From: Flavobacterium sp. ACN2
Lineage (GTDB): Bacteria; Bacteroidota; Bacteroidia; Flavobacteriales; Flavobacteriaceae
Assembly: GCF_002303885.1 (NCBI RefSeq)
Contig: NZ_MRCM01000002.1
Coordinates: 186,001-250,000 of the forward strand
DNA length: 64,000 bases
Direction: 5' to 3'
Under the pieces are notes generated by a model, which saw only the letters and a list, made by a program, of their open reading frames with translations, was not told the DNA's origin and made no database searches. Made by a program: the position numbers and the translations under genes. Position 1 is the first letter of the stretch. Each line of letters begins with the position of its first letter. Below are positions 8,844 to 17,823 of this stretch, one piece after another.

Positions 8844-10298
8844 TTAATAAACAAGTGTTTGTATAGCGTGTGGCGGAATTTTTACTTCTGCCTTTTTATC
8901 TCCAATAATCAAATTGTAGGTAAGGTCGTTTGCCGATTGGTTCATGACAATTGTTGCCATTGTTCCGTCAGCATTTAAAAAAGAGGTGCTTAATAAAGCG
9001 CTTTTGCTTACTGCAGTACTTACTCTAACTGCGTCTAAACGGATGAATTTTGAAAAGTGTCCGATATAATAATAAGATGGTGTGTAGATTAATTCTCCTG
9101 TTGTAGTATCTGCATGGATTGGTGCAAAACAGAAATTTCCAACATGATTAGGTCCTCCAAACTGGTCTAAAAGAATATTCCAGTCTGTCCAAGCTACTGT
9201 TCCATTATTAAAATCATTTATCATATTGATTCCGTAACGCTCTGCATTACCCCAAAATTGATATTTCGATGCGTCAAATTTTTCGATACATCCTTCGGTA
9301 AACATCAATTTTTTATCTGGATAAGCTTCGTTTACTTTTCCTACATTATCAAACATCGGCGCACCGCCCGACCAAGTTTCATACCAGTGAAATCCCATTC
9401 CCCAAACATATTTTGACGCTTCTGGATCTGAGTAAATTACGTTTGCACGATAGTTCATTAAATCGCGGTTATGATCCCAAACGATTATTTTTTTATTGCC
9501 AAGGTTCTCTTTTTTCAAAGTTGGTCCAAGGTAATTTTTGATAAAGTCTCTTTCAGCTTCAGCTGTGTAAATACAAGATTCCCAAGTCTGCACCGCCATT
9601 GGCTCATTTTGTGTAGAAGTTCCCCAAATTGGAATACCTTCTTTCTCGTAGGCTTTAATAAACTTTACATAGAAATTTGCCCAAGTCTGGTAGTATTCTG
9701 GAAGTAAAGTACCACCTTTCAATACATTTTTATTGCTTTTCATAAAAGCATTTGGAGACCAAGGCGCAACGTATGTTGTCAATTTTCCTCCCGCTTTCTG
9801 AATGGCTTGTTTGATTAAAGGAATACGATACTGTCTATCATGATCAATAGAAAAAGTCTTCAAATCTTTGTCACCTTCCTCGATGTAAGAATAGCTTCCA
9901 CTGCTAAAATCAGAACTTTGAATTGTTGTTCTTAGCAAAGAATAGCCAATACCTTTTTGTTGATCGTAGTAGGCATTTAAAAATTCTGCTTGTTTTTCTT
10001 TTGAAAGTTTAGCAAATATTTCGGCGCTAGCATCTGTAATAGCACCTCCGATTCCCATAAATGTTTGAAATTTTTTAGCTGGCTGTACAAAAACAGAAGT
10101 TTCTATTTCTAAAGGCTGTTTTGCGGCAGAAAAAGTCAAATTGTCTGTGGTAGTTAATCGCAACTTAGAGTTCTCTGCGGTAGTGTAAACGGTTATTTTT
10201 TTGCCGTTGGTTGTAAACTCTTTTTTTGTTTTTGGCTGTTGTGCAAAAGCTGCAGCAGAAAACAAAAGGCATATAATTTTTAGGCTATTTTTTTTCAT
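8844..10298 (-). CDS. GH30 glucosidase, soluble exported (paralogue of 7301-8752)
   Basis: A 484-residue exported protein (signal peptide ending AAAFAQ). It carries the same set of motifs as its neighbour: GIGGAITDASAEIF near 82, APWSPNAFMKSN near 178, acid/base Glu232 in TQNEP, nucleophile Glu335 in MFTEG, and WNILLDQFGGPNHVGN. One difference is visible in the substrate groove: this copy has SPNAFMKS where the neighbour has SPPAFMKD, so the two may prefer different chain lengths or linkages. It is the first enzyme gene after the terminator that closes the uptake module, separated from the binding-protein gene by 150 bases, so it may have its own promoter or depend on read-through. Confidence 0.93.
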   Translation of the reverse strand: MKKNSLKIICLLFSAAAFAQQPKTKKEFTTNGKKITVYTTAENSKLRLTTTDNLTFSAAKQPLEIETSVFVQPAKKFQTFMGIGGAITDASAEIFAKLSKEKQAEFLNAYYDQQKGIGYSLLRTTIQSSDFSSGSYSYIEEGDKDLKTFSIDHDRQYRIPLIKQAIQKAGGKLTTYVAPWSPNAFMKSNKNVLKGGTLLPEYYQTWANFYVKFIKAYEKEGIPIWGTSTQNEPMAVQTWESCIYTAEAERDFIKNYLGPTLKKENLGNKKIIVWDHNRDLMNYRANVIYSDPEASKYVWGMGFHWYETWSGGAPMFDNVGKVNEAYPDKKLMFTEGCIEKFDASKYQFWGNAERYGINMINDFNNGTVAWTDWNILLDQFGGPNHVGNFCFAPIHADTTTGELIYTPSYYYIGHFSKFIRLDAVRVSTAVSKSALLSTSFLNADGTMATIVMNQSANDLTYNLIIGDKKAEVKIPPHAIQTLVY

Positions 10299-10379
10299 TC
10301 GCTTCCAATTATTGTGTGTTATTAAATTGAAGTTTAGAAGAAATCAAAAATCGAGTTCTACCCTTTGAAGGATTTAAAA

Positions 10380-10412
10380 AATAGCCCATACTCATAATGA
10401 TTATGGGCTATT
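10380..10412 (-). terminator. Terminator after first susC-D-binding-protein module
   Basis: Arms AATAGCCCATA and TTATGGGCTATT surround a short loop, and on the minus strand the second arm is followed by a T run. It lies 37 bases after the stop of the binding-protein gene. An almost identical hairpin closes the second module (16840-16866), with a similar run of TTAAGTTTAAG-type sequence before it, so both modules end in homologous terminators. Confidence 0.8.
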
Positions 10413-10448
10413 TACAACCAAACTTAAACTTAAACTTAACTTAACTTT

Positions 10449-11324
10449 TTATTTTCCTCTGAATTCAACCTTTGTGATAGTAATTGGCTCATTACCTGTA
10501 GCATTACATCCAGATCTAATTAAAAGGTAAATTGTTCCGCTTTCAGAGAATTTAACCACATTAGAAACTGTCTTAGTTACATCGTTTTTTACACATCCAA
10601 TTCCAGATAATTTTCCTGAAAATTTAGATGTTCCGCAACCATCCCAAGTACTTAATCCCATCACTTTATTCTCTTTATACTCAACACCTGGTTGTGGTAC
10701 CGATTTACCAGCATATACTTCAAAAAAAGTTTCTTTTAAACCGCTAGGGCAAGAGATTGACATGTCGATAGTATATTCTCTATCTTTTACAACCTCGATT
10801 GCTTGATAAATACCTTCCTGAGCCCATCCGCCTGGCGAATGAATTGTAGCACTGTTATTAGCATAAGACCAAAAAGCAGTACCAGATGGGCTTAATTTTG
10901 CACTTGTCCATTTAGCTTGATCTGCAGCTGTTGCAAAAGTTCCGCCTTGCACTAAGTTTCCTTTTGCAGGATCTGTCTGAGCAACCACAATCTGCTGAGA
11001 AGAAGTTCCCATAGCAGCTCCAGCTCCAATAGCAGTATGTGTAACTGTATACGTTCCTGCATCAGGTAAAGAAATCACTTGATTCATTTTTCCCGGACTA
11101 GCACCGTCTCCAGTATCCCATTTTGAAGAAATAACTCCTTTAGTCTGTGCCGTTAGAAGATACGTATTCATTGCGCCAGCAACTGGTGTAATAGTAAACG
11201 CAGCATCAACATTAGTAGCTACAAGAGGATTTTCATTAACTTCTTCGCTGCAGCTATTTAGTGTTCCTAATGCTAAAGCTAGCATTAGGTATACACTTTT
11301 TCTAAAATATATATTTAGGTTCAT
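10449..11324 (-). CDS. Surface glycan-binding lipoprotein (SusE/SGBP position), PKD-like
   Basis: A 291-residue lipoprotein, lipobox ending at Cys25 (TLNSC) and followed by acidic residues (SEEVNE), the pattern of the Bacteroidota lipoprotein export signal for surface display. Residues about 38-110 form a PKD-like fold (WDTGDGASPGK and GTYTVTHTA are typical). Residues about 125-290 form a second beta-rich domain resembling a carbohydrate-binding lectin fold (FWSYANNSATIHSPGGWAQEG). It lies directly downstream of susD by 29 bases, the usual position of SusE-type surface glycan-binding proteins, which hold the polysaccharide near the SusC/D importer. No catalytic motif is visible. The binding role is inferred from position and domains. 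Confidence 0.8.
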   Translation of the reverse strand: MNLNIYFRKSVYLMLALALGTLNSCSEEVNENPLVATNVDAAFTITPVAGAMNTYLLTAQTKGVISSKWDTGDGASPGKMNQVISLPDAGTYTVTHTAIGAGAAMGTSSQQIVVAQTDPAKGNLVQGGTFATAADQAKWTSAKLSPSGTAFWSYANNSATIHSPGGWAQEGIYQAIEVVKDREYTIDMSISCPSGLKETFFEVYAGKSVPQPGVEYKENKVMGLSTWDGCGTSKFSGKLSGIGCVKNDVTKTVSNVVKFSESGTIYLLIRSGCNATGNEPITITKVEFRGK

Positions 11325-11353
11325 TTCTTTTTGTTTTGGTTAATTAGTAAATA

Positions 11354-12862
11354 CTATTGGTAATTAGGATTTTGTTTCAATTTAGTACCGTTAAGTTCTG
11401 TGTACGGAATTGGGAAAATCTCATCTGTTCCAGCATCAAAACCTCTATCAGATAAAGCTGCCGCTGCATCTCCCCATCTTACTAAATCGAAGAATCTATG
11501 TCCTTCACCTGCTAACTCCATTCTTCTTTCATGCTTGATAGCTGCTAATGTTACAGGAACTGGATCTAGTCCTGCTCTTTTTCTAACTGCATCAAGTAAT
11601 TGCTGTGCTCTTGTTCCAGATCCTAAAGCTTCTGCTTCCATTAAGTAAGTATCTGCAAGTCTGATTATATAAGAATTTTGTTTGTAGTTCAACTCTGAGT
11701 TACCTCCACCAGTACTAACATCTGACTGTCTTGGAAGGTATTTGTTCAAGAAATATCCAGTATCTTGGTAAGCTGGAATATAATCTGCTTTTCCTGCTGC
11801 TTTTAATGCTTTTAGATCAAGAATTGTAGCTTCTAAACGTGGATCACCTTGCATTGCATCATATAATTTTTGAGTTGCAACGTTAAATGCCCATCCCGCA
11901 GGAAGATTTGGTGCATCAGAACCTTCTGGTCTAGAATATCCTCTAGGTCCAACCATGATATTTAAAGAGTTACCTTCGTCTCTACCATTCCCCCAGAAAG
12001 TCCAATCAGAGTTTCCTGCACTACTGTGAGATACTTCGATTAATGATTCTGCGTTGAATTTGTTTGATGTAATCCATAAGTCACTAAATTTATCTAACAA
12101 TTTATTGCCATATTGATTTACTCCTCCTGGAGTACCATTTACTTCTGCTAAAACAGCTGCTGCTTCAGCTTTTTTACCTTCAAATAAATATACTTTTCCT
12201 AATAGTGCTTGAGCTGCTCCTTTGTTAAATCTTCCAGCTTCAGTTTTTGCAACTACCGTATTTGGTAAAACTGCAATAGCCTCTGTTAAATCTTTTTCGA
12301 TTTGAGCATAAATTACCTCTGGTGCAACTTGCTCAGGTGTAAAGATTGTTTCTGTTGTTAATGGCTCTAAAACTAATGCAATGTTTTTGAACAATCGTAC
12401 TAAGTTAAAATAGTAAAATGCACGTAGTGTTTTAGCTTCTGCAGCAAATCTACTTCTAACTGCATCATTCATTGAAGCAGCTGGTAACTTAGCTAACAAA
12501 ATATTTGCTCTAGAAATACCTTGATAGTGATCGTTCCAGTAGCTTCCTGGAATAGTGATTGAAGAAAGTGAGTGTGTAGAGAAATTTTGAATTCCTGTTC
12601 CATCTGTAGAACTACCTCCACCAGCATAAAAATCGTCAGAACCAGCATTCAACATTGCTACTAGGTTTTCAAAACCACCTGTGTTTTTTCTAATTGGATC
12701 GTAAACTCCAATTAAAGCCGCATAACATTGCTGCTCATTAGAAAAGTAGGTACTTGTATCAAATTTTCCTTGTGGATCGATGGTCACAAAATCTTCAGAA
12801 CAAGATCCTAGAACAGCCATTGCCACAGCGATATATATATATTTAAATTTTATCGTTTTCAT
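11354..12862 (-). CDS. SusD-family glycan-binding lipoprotein
   Basis: A 502-residue RagB/SusD protein. The lipobox ends at Cys21 (VLGSC) and is followed by SEDF, a typical acidic surface-export signal. Family landmarks are the TPR-like helices with a SRANILLAK-type helix near 114-122, AEAKTLRAFYYFNLVRLF near 142-159, and the C-terminal signature LAGEGHRFFDLVRWGDAA with the FPIPYTELN ending. SusD sits as a lid on its SusC partner and binds the glycan fragment before import. It is encoded 15 bases downstream of susC (12878-15988), so the pair is co-expressed. Length is typical. Ligand is inferred to be a beta-glucan from the enzyme block. Confidence 0.96.
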   Translation of the reverse strand: MKTIKFKYIYIAVAMAVLGSCSEDFVTIDPQGKFDTSTYFSNEQQCYAALIGVYDPIRKNTGGFENLVAMLNAGSDDFYAGGGSSTDGTGIQNFSTHSLSSITIPGSYWNDHYQGISRANILLAKLPAASMNDAVRSRFAAEAKTLRAFYYFNLVRLFKNIALVLEPLTTETIFTPEQVAPEVIYAQIEKDLTEAIAVLPNTVVAKTEAGRFNKGAAQALLGKVYLFEGKKAEAAAVLAEVNGTPGGVNQYGNKLLDKFSDLWITSNKFNAESLIEVSHSSAGNSDWTFWGNGRDEGNSLNIMVGPRGYSRPEGSDAPNLPAGWAFNVATQKLYDAMQGDPRLEATILDLKALKAAGKADYIPAYQDTGYFLNKYLPRQSDVSTGGGNSELNYKQNSYIIRLADTYLMEAEALGSGTRAQQLLDAVRKRAGLDPVPVTLAAIKHERRMELAGEGHRFFDLVRWGDAAAALSDRGFDAGTDEIFPIPYTELNGTKLKQNPNYQ

Positions 12863-12877
12863 GATTCTTTAATTTTT

Positions 12878-15800
12878 TTAAAATTGAACGTTAGCTCCAA
12901 ACAGAATAGATCTTGCTTGCGGATAAACTCCTTTATCTACACCATAAACCTGACCTCCAATTTCTGGATCAAATCCAGTATATTTTGTAAAAGTGATTAA
13001 GTTTTCTCCAGTTAAATAAAAACGTAATTTATCTGCTCCAATTTTAGATGATAAACTTGCTGGCATTGTGTAACCAAGAGTTACAACTTTTAGACGCAAG
13101 TAGTTTCCATTTTCAAGATAAAAATCAGACATGTTAGTGTAATTTTTATTTGGGTCATTATTTGTCAATCTTGGATAATCGTTTGAAGTTCCCTCTCCAA
13201 CCCAACGCTCTAAAGCTTTAGTCTGATAGTTTGCATTAAGCACATCTAATCTTCTTAAACCTTGGAAAATTTTACTTCCCGCAGCTCCTTGAGTAAATGC
13301 CATAAAGTCAAAGTTTTTGTAATCTAAATTTACTGTAAAACCAAAAGTATATTTAGGCAAGTTTGTTCCTAAGAATTGTTTATCGTCCTCAGTAATATTT
13401 CCGTCACCATTTGTATCTACCCAACGGAAATCTCCAGGTCTTGCATTTGGTTGGATTAAACCACCTGCTGCATTTTTGTATGCTGCAACTTCAGCTTCAT
13501 TTTGGAAAATACCTGCTGTTTTAAAACCATAGAATTCGTTAAATGAGTGCCCAACTTGTGTTCTAGTTACTGGCCCCATAGATTGGAAACTAGCATCTCC
13601 AACAATGAAATTAGTAGATGATCCTACATAAGTAATTTCGTTTTTCAGGTAAGCAACGTTGGCATTAACACCTAAGTTAAAATCGCCAAGTCTTTTCTTG
13701 TATCCTAATTCAAGCTCAAAACCGCTATTGTCCATATCTGCGATATTTGCAGAAGGCGCATCAACAACTCCTACATATCCAGGAATTACAATGTTTCTTA
13801 AGATTCCTTTTGTTGTTTTTTTGTAGTAATCAGCAGTAAAAGTAAAATCATTAAATAATTTTGCGTCAAGACCTACAGTTGTTTGAGAAGTTTCTTCCCA
13901 TCCTAAGTTTGCATTTGGAAGAGTAGAGTTTCCGTATCCTGTTGTAATATCTCCTGTATTTCCTACAGCATAATTGTAACCTCCAACTACTAATGCTCTA
14001 TATTTAAAATCATCAATATTATCGTTACCTACAACTCCATAACCTCCACGTATTTTTAAAGTATTAACTACATTGTTTTCTTTCCAGAAACCTTCTTTAG
14101 AAAGTACCCATCCAAGAGAGAATGAAGGGAAAACTCCCCATTTGTTATTTTCTCCAAAACGAGTTGAACCATCACGACGAACAATACCAGTAAAAAGATA
14201 TTTTTCCATGTAATCGTAGTTTGCACGTAAGAATAGTGAAGATAATTTGTGCTCTACTTTATCGCTTGTTCTTGTTGATCTATCTGTTTGAGGAATATCA
14301 AAATTCCAAGAAGCATCTTTGTAGCTTGTAATTGGAAGACCAAACATTGTTGTTCCGATAGTAGTACCAATATTCTCAACATAAGCACCTTGTCCTGCTA
14401 AAACACTAAAATTGTGATCTCCAAATTTGTTAGCGTATGTTAAGATATTTTCAAGAGTCCAAGAAAATGATTTCTCATTGTTTTGGTTATAGTTATTTCT
14501 ATCCGCTTTCATATTTGGGTTTAAGAAGTTAACCGGAGTAAACATCTCATCTCCCCAATATGCAATCTTACCACCAAGTGTAGTTCTAAATTTTAAATGA
14601 CTTGTGATGTTAGCTTCTAAATAAGCATTACCAACAAAATCATCTGACCAGTTGTAACCTCCTAATCTTGTTTGAGTATATGCTAGAGGGTTTGTCATCT
14701 CTTGCTGCACTAAAGAAGAAATTCCGTAAGGATTTCCGTTTGCATCTCTAATAACATTTGGGTTTGTATAGAAACCTGTATTTGCTACAGCAGGGTCAGT
14801 AACCACTAGTGGAGTAAGTGGGTCTAAGTTAATTGCAGAGCTTAAAGGTCCACCAAACTCACTGTTTGTATTACCAATACCTTTAGACTTTTGGTGTGTA
14901 TATCCGAAAGTTTGTCCGAAAGTAAAGTAATCAGAAATTTTGTGTGTAGAGTTTAATCTGAAGTTTTTCTTTGTATAGTTAGAAATTTGAGTAGCTACGA
15001 TACCTTCTTGATCTTGAATTCCAAAAGAAGCATAAAAAGTAGATTTTTCACCACCACCGCTAATGCTTAATTCATGTGTGTATCTGAAAGCAGAATCGTT
15101 AAAAATGGCATCTTGCCAATCTGTACCTTTACCGAAAGAAGCTGGATTTGCATATTTAATAGCACCACCATCATTCAAAGATTTTTCATTCATAAGAGTT
15201 GCATACTGAGTAGCATTCAACATATCTAATCTTTTAGCTGGAGCAGAAATACCTGCAAAACCATTATAGTTTACAGAAATTTTTCCTGATTTTCCTTTTT
15301 TAGTAGTAACTAAAATAACCCCAGTTGCAGCACGAGTACCATAGATTGCAGCAGAAGCAGCATCTTTAAGTACCTCAATAGACTCAATGTCAGATTGATT
15401 GATGAAACCAATTGCACCAGCATCTACAGCAATACCGTCAACAACCCATAAAGGATCATTTCCACCTTCTCTAAATGTAGTGATACCTCTTACACGAACT
15501 TTTGATGCCGCACCAGGCTGTCCAGAAGTTGCCGCTACAGAAACCCCTGCTACTCTACCTTGTAGCGTCTGCTCGACTCTTCCGTTTGGCACTTTTTCAA
15601 GATCAGCTGCTTTTACACTAGAGATTGCTCCAGTTACAACAGATTTCTTTTGAGTACCGTATCCAACAACAACAACTTCATTTAAAGATTGTGATTCTGG
15701 TTTTAATTGAATAGTAATTTTTGTTCTTCCGTTTACCGCTTCTGTTACTGTCGAGTAACCAATAAACGTAATTGTTAATGATCCGTTTGAAGGTACCTGC

Positions 15801-15988
15801 ATCTGGAATTTTCCGTCAAAGTCTGACGCAGTAGATTTAGTAGTACCTTTTAATAAAATTGTTGCACCTGGAACAGGCATACCAGTTTCATCTTTAATTA
15901 TTCCATTTACTGTGACATCCTGAGCCACAGCGATAACCGAGAATAACAAAGATGAAATACAAAAAACAAGTAATTTTGTTAATTTCAT
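12878..15988 (-). CDS. SusC-family TonB-dependent glycan importer
   Basis: A 1036-residue outer-membrane transporter. After the signal peptide (ending VIAVAQ) there is a carboxypeptidase-regulatory-like domain (about 24-105, with GMPVPGATILLKG), the TonB-box region LNEVVVVGYGTQKKS, a plug domain (VRGITTFREGGNDPLWVVDG, IESIEVLKDAASAAIYG) and a long beta-barrel ending in Phe (FGANVQF), as expected for BAM-dependent insertion. Its first ~110 residues are nearly the same as those of the second SusC (19550-22780) while the barrels differ much more, so the two probably import different fragments. It starts a susC-susD-binding-protein unit, and its upstream region shares phase-conserved blocks with the other susC. 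Confidence 0.97.
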   Translation of the reverse strand: MKLTKLLVFCISSLLFSVIAVAQDVTVNGIIKDETGMPVPGATILLKGTTKSTASDFDGKFQMQVPSNGSLTITFIGYSTVTEAVNGRTKITIQLKPESQSLNEVVVVGYGTQKKSVVTGAISSVKAADLEKVPNGRVEQTLQGRVAGVSVAATSGQPGAASKVRVRGITTFREGGNDPLWVVDGIAVDAGAIGFINQSDIESIEVLKDAASAAIYGTRAATGVILVTTKKGKSGKISVNYNGFAGISAPAKRLDMLNATQYATLMNEKSLNDGGAIKYANPASFGKGTDWQDAIFNDSAFRYTHELSISGGGEKSTFYASFGIQDQEGIVATQISNYTKKNFRLNSTHKISDYFTFGQTFGYTHQKSKGIGNTNSEFGGPLSSAINLDPLTPLVVTDPAVANTGFYTNPNVIRDANGNPYGISSLVQQEMTNPLAYTQTRLGGYNWSDDFVGNAYLEANITSHLKFRTTLGGKIAYWGDEMFTPVNFLNPNMKADRNNYNQNNEKSFSWTLENILTYANKFGDHNFSVLAGQGAYVENIGTTIGTTMFGLPITSYKDASWNFDIPQTDRSTRTSDKVEHKLSSLFLRANYDYMEKYLFTGIVRRDGSTRFGENNKWGVFPSFSLGWVLSKEGFWKENNVVNTLKIRGGYGVVGNDNIDDFKYRALVVGGYNYAVGNTGDITTGYGNSTLPNANLGWEETSQTTVGLDAKLFNDFTFTADYYKKTTKGILRNIVIPGYVGVVDAPSANIADMDNSGFELELGYKKRLGDFNLGVNANVAYLKNEITYVGSSTNFIVGDASFQSMGPVTRTQVGHSFNEFYGFKTAGIFQNEAEVAAYKNAAGGLIQPNARPGDFRWVDTNGDGNITEDDKQFLGTNLPKYTFGFTVNLDYKNFDFMAFTQGAAGSKIFQGLRRLDVLNANYQTKALERWVGEGTSNDYPRLTNNDPNKNYTNMSDFYLENGNYLRLKVVTLGYTMPASLSSKIGADKLRFYLTGENLITFTKYTGFDPEIGGQVYGVDKGVYPQARSILFGANVQF

Positions 15989-16087
15989 TTTTCTAAAAAT
16001 TTTGGTTAATTAATTAGTAATTTGATGCAATACTAAAACTAAATTTTTACTTTTCACATCTAAAAGTCATTACAAAAACACATCAAA
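15989..16087 (-). promoter_or_regulatory. susC leader with two blocks conserved in the other susC leader
   Basis: The 43 bases directly upstream of the ATG (15989-16031) match those upstream of the second susC (22781-22823) with one difference. A second block, TTACAAAAACACATCAAA on the plus strand at 16070-16087, recurs at 22862-22879 with one difference and at exactly the same distance (81 bases) from the start codon, while the sequence between the blocks differs. This phase conservation suggests a promoter or regulatory site. I could not find a standard TTG / TAnnTTTG pair here, so its exact role is unclear. Confidence 0.6.
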
Positions 16088-16246
16088 AACAAAAAAATAA
16101 TATTATAAAAACACATCAAAAAAAGCATAAATATTTGATTATTAGTGTTTTGATAAAACAAAAAATAGTACTAAAAAAAAGTTAATATTAAAAAATAACA
16201 CTACATGAACTTTTTAGCAGAATAGTTTATTAAAAATCATCAAAAC

Positions 16247-16278
16247 TACAACGTGATAGTGCCTACTATTACGTTGTA
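16247..16278. promoter_or_regulatory. 13-bp inverted repeat, candidate operator for susC
   Basis: TACAACGTGATAG (16247-16259) and CTATTACGTTGTA (16266-16278) are inverted copies with one mismatch, separated by six bases. It lies about 260-290 bases upstream of susC. The second arm extended to ACTATTACGTTGTAA recurs, with one difference, at 23012-23026 upstream of the other susC and the regulator gene. The lack of a T run makes a terminator unlikely. The size fits binding by a dimer of a LuxR-type helix-turn-helix protein such as the one encoded at 23125-26004; that link is inference. Confidence 0.6.
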
Positions 16279-16839
16279 AACAGCTATTAAATAAACAATT
16301 AGAAGAATAAAACGTTCATTTTTACTAAAATCAAAAAAATAGAGAATATCATTTTTTTACCCTACTTTTTTTACATTATCAGCAATTATTTTTATTATAA
16401 GAAAAACCTTATTTTGCTAAATTTCACAAGAAATTACTTTCTTTTAAATGGCTTTACCAATCAAAAAAATGGGAAATAGCGTCTTAAAAAATGGGAAAAA
16501 CATCATTTTTTAGCGCAAATGAGAAGAAGATTGGTTTTTTCAATGAAATTTAATCTCGCAATTGGGATTTCTTTTAAACCTTTTCAGGACAACTATAATT
16601 TTATTTAAAGAAAAACGAATACAGAAAGAAAAGAATCTTCCAGAAAAGCTTTAAAAAGCTTCAAAACACCATTTCTACATGTTTAAAACTGTCCTATACT
16701 ACCTTAAATGAAAATAAAAAAGAGTTATGTTGGAATACCGTCAAGAAATTGGACATAAAGAGCCTTTTAAGGCTATTAGAGAGCATATCAATACATAAAA
16801 TCAAAGTAATAAATTCTAGGAAAGTAATAAGCAAAAAAT

Positions 16840-16866
16840 AGCCCATAATCTAAATTATGGGCTAAC
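16840..16866 (-). terminator. Terminator after second susC-D-binding-protein module
   Basis: AGCCCATAAT and ATTATGGGCT flank a four-base loop, followed on the minus strand by ATTTTTTG. It is nearly the same hairpin as at 10380-10412 and lies about 140 bases after the stop of the binding-protein gene at 17004. Confidence 0.8.
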
Positions 16867-16950
16867 CAGGCAATAAACTTAACTTAAACTAACCATAGTT
16901 TAAATCTTAAATACACTTCTTTCTTAGAATGAAGCATAAAAGGTTTGAAA

Positions 16951-16986
16951 TTCGAAAAAGGAATCTTTTAGTCTTCCTTTTTCGAA
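16951..16986. repeat. Perfect 13-bp inverted repeat after the binding-protein gene
   Basis: TTCGAAAAAGGAA (16951-16963) and TTCCTTTTTCGAA (16974-16986) form a stem with a ten-base loop, 17 bases downstream of the minus-strand stop codon at 17004. Its T run is inside the stem, so it may protect the 3' end of the transcript or act with the terminator at 16840-16866. Confidence 0.65.
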
Positions 16987-17003
16987 ATAACTAACACAAA
17001 ATA

Positions 17004-17795
17004 TTATTCAGGTCTGTATACAAATGTCCAACCAGTTCCAGCATCTTTTAAACTTCTTGGCACATATAAAACCAATTTATCTTCTGTAAGTGTAACAATA
17101 GAATATTCGTTAGCTGTATTTCCTGCCTCATATCCTAAAATTTTTGAATTAGTGATAAATAACTTTTTATTAGCAATATCCATAACAAAGCTTCCTTTTT
17201 CAGCTGTTGCAGAAGCCGTTTGATAATGATTATAATTCGCAGCCCCATTTAAGTCAAAATGCATTTTACCATCAACGTCTAAAGGAGGACAACAATCTCC
17301 CGCATTCCACCAAGCAGTCATGGCTGAATCAGGATTATCTGGAGGAGACATAAACCAATAGGCTTCACCTGTACCTGCAGCACCATCAAAAACCCATGTC
17401 TTACCTGCCGCAGTATTAGTACTAACTAAATCATACCAATCTTGATCTAATGGAGTATCAAGTTTGTCAACTTGTACATCTATCGTTTTTGTAAAAAATT
17501 CTCCTCCTAAAGTTCCTATAAATGTAAAAGTAGACTTACCAGGAATTGGGTAAACAACAGTTACTTCATTTGTAAGCGCTTTTCCTAAATTATAGTCCCA
17601 ATACCCCGTAACACCAGGCGTATCCATACTTAAAGTAATTTTATTTCCGCCAGGAGGGGTTTGCACACTTTTTAATTGAACACCTGCAACGTCTGTAGAA
17701 TTCTGTAAATGCTGTTCATCTACAATTGGGTCACATGCCGAAAAGACCAGCATAAATGCAGCAATTAGTAAATATTTTATATTGTGAATTTTCAT
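17004..17795 (-). CDS. Surface glycan-binding lipoprotein (SusE/SGBP position)
   Basis: A 263-residue lipoprotein (lipobox Cys21, VFSAC, then DPIVDE, an acidic surface-export pattern). Residues about 45-110 look PKD-like (beta-sandwich with GYWDYNLGKAL and PGKSTFTFIG). The C-terminal part is an Asp/Trp-rich beta domain (WVFDGAAGTGEAYWF, then WWNAGDCCPPLD) of the kind annotated as a lectin or glycan-binding module in these loci. It is 28 bases downstream of susD and ends with a terminator, matching the layout of 10449-11324, although sequence similarity between the two is low. No enzyme motif is visible. Binding to the glucan at the cell surface is an inference from position. Confidence 0.78.
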   Translation of the reverse strand: MKIHNIKYLLIAAFMLVFSACDPIVDEQHLQNSTDVAGVQLKSVQTPPGGNKITLSMDTPGVTGYWDYNLGKALTNEVTVVYPIPGKSTFTFIGTLGGEFFTKTIDVQVDKLDTPLDQDWYDLVSTNTAAGKTWVFDGAAGTGEAYWFMSPPDNPDSAMTAWWNAGDCCPPLDVDGKMHFDLNGAANYNHYQTASATAEKGSFVMDIANKKLFITNSKILGYEAGNTANEYSIVTLTEDKLVLYVPRSLKDAGTGWTFVYRPE

Positions 17796-17823
17796 CTTTC
17801 TAATTATTAATAGTTATTAAATA

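Larger units (their letters stand above)
15989..17003. other. 1-kb non-coding gap between the two uptake modules
   Basis: About 1015 very AT-rich bases separate the binding-protein gene of the upstream module from susC of the downstream module. I see no credible open reading frame. From right to left it holds a perfect 13-bp inverted repeat (16951-16986), the module terminator (16840-16866), about 550 bases without recognisable structure, the operator-like inverted repeat (16247-16278), and the conserved susC leader blocks (15989-16087). Confidence 0.7.

Noticed and set aside
567..10298. Type IX secretion C-terminal domains on the glycosidases
   Set aside because: All enzymes end in their catalytic or binding fold; no conserved 70-100-residue C-terminal sorting domain is seen.
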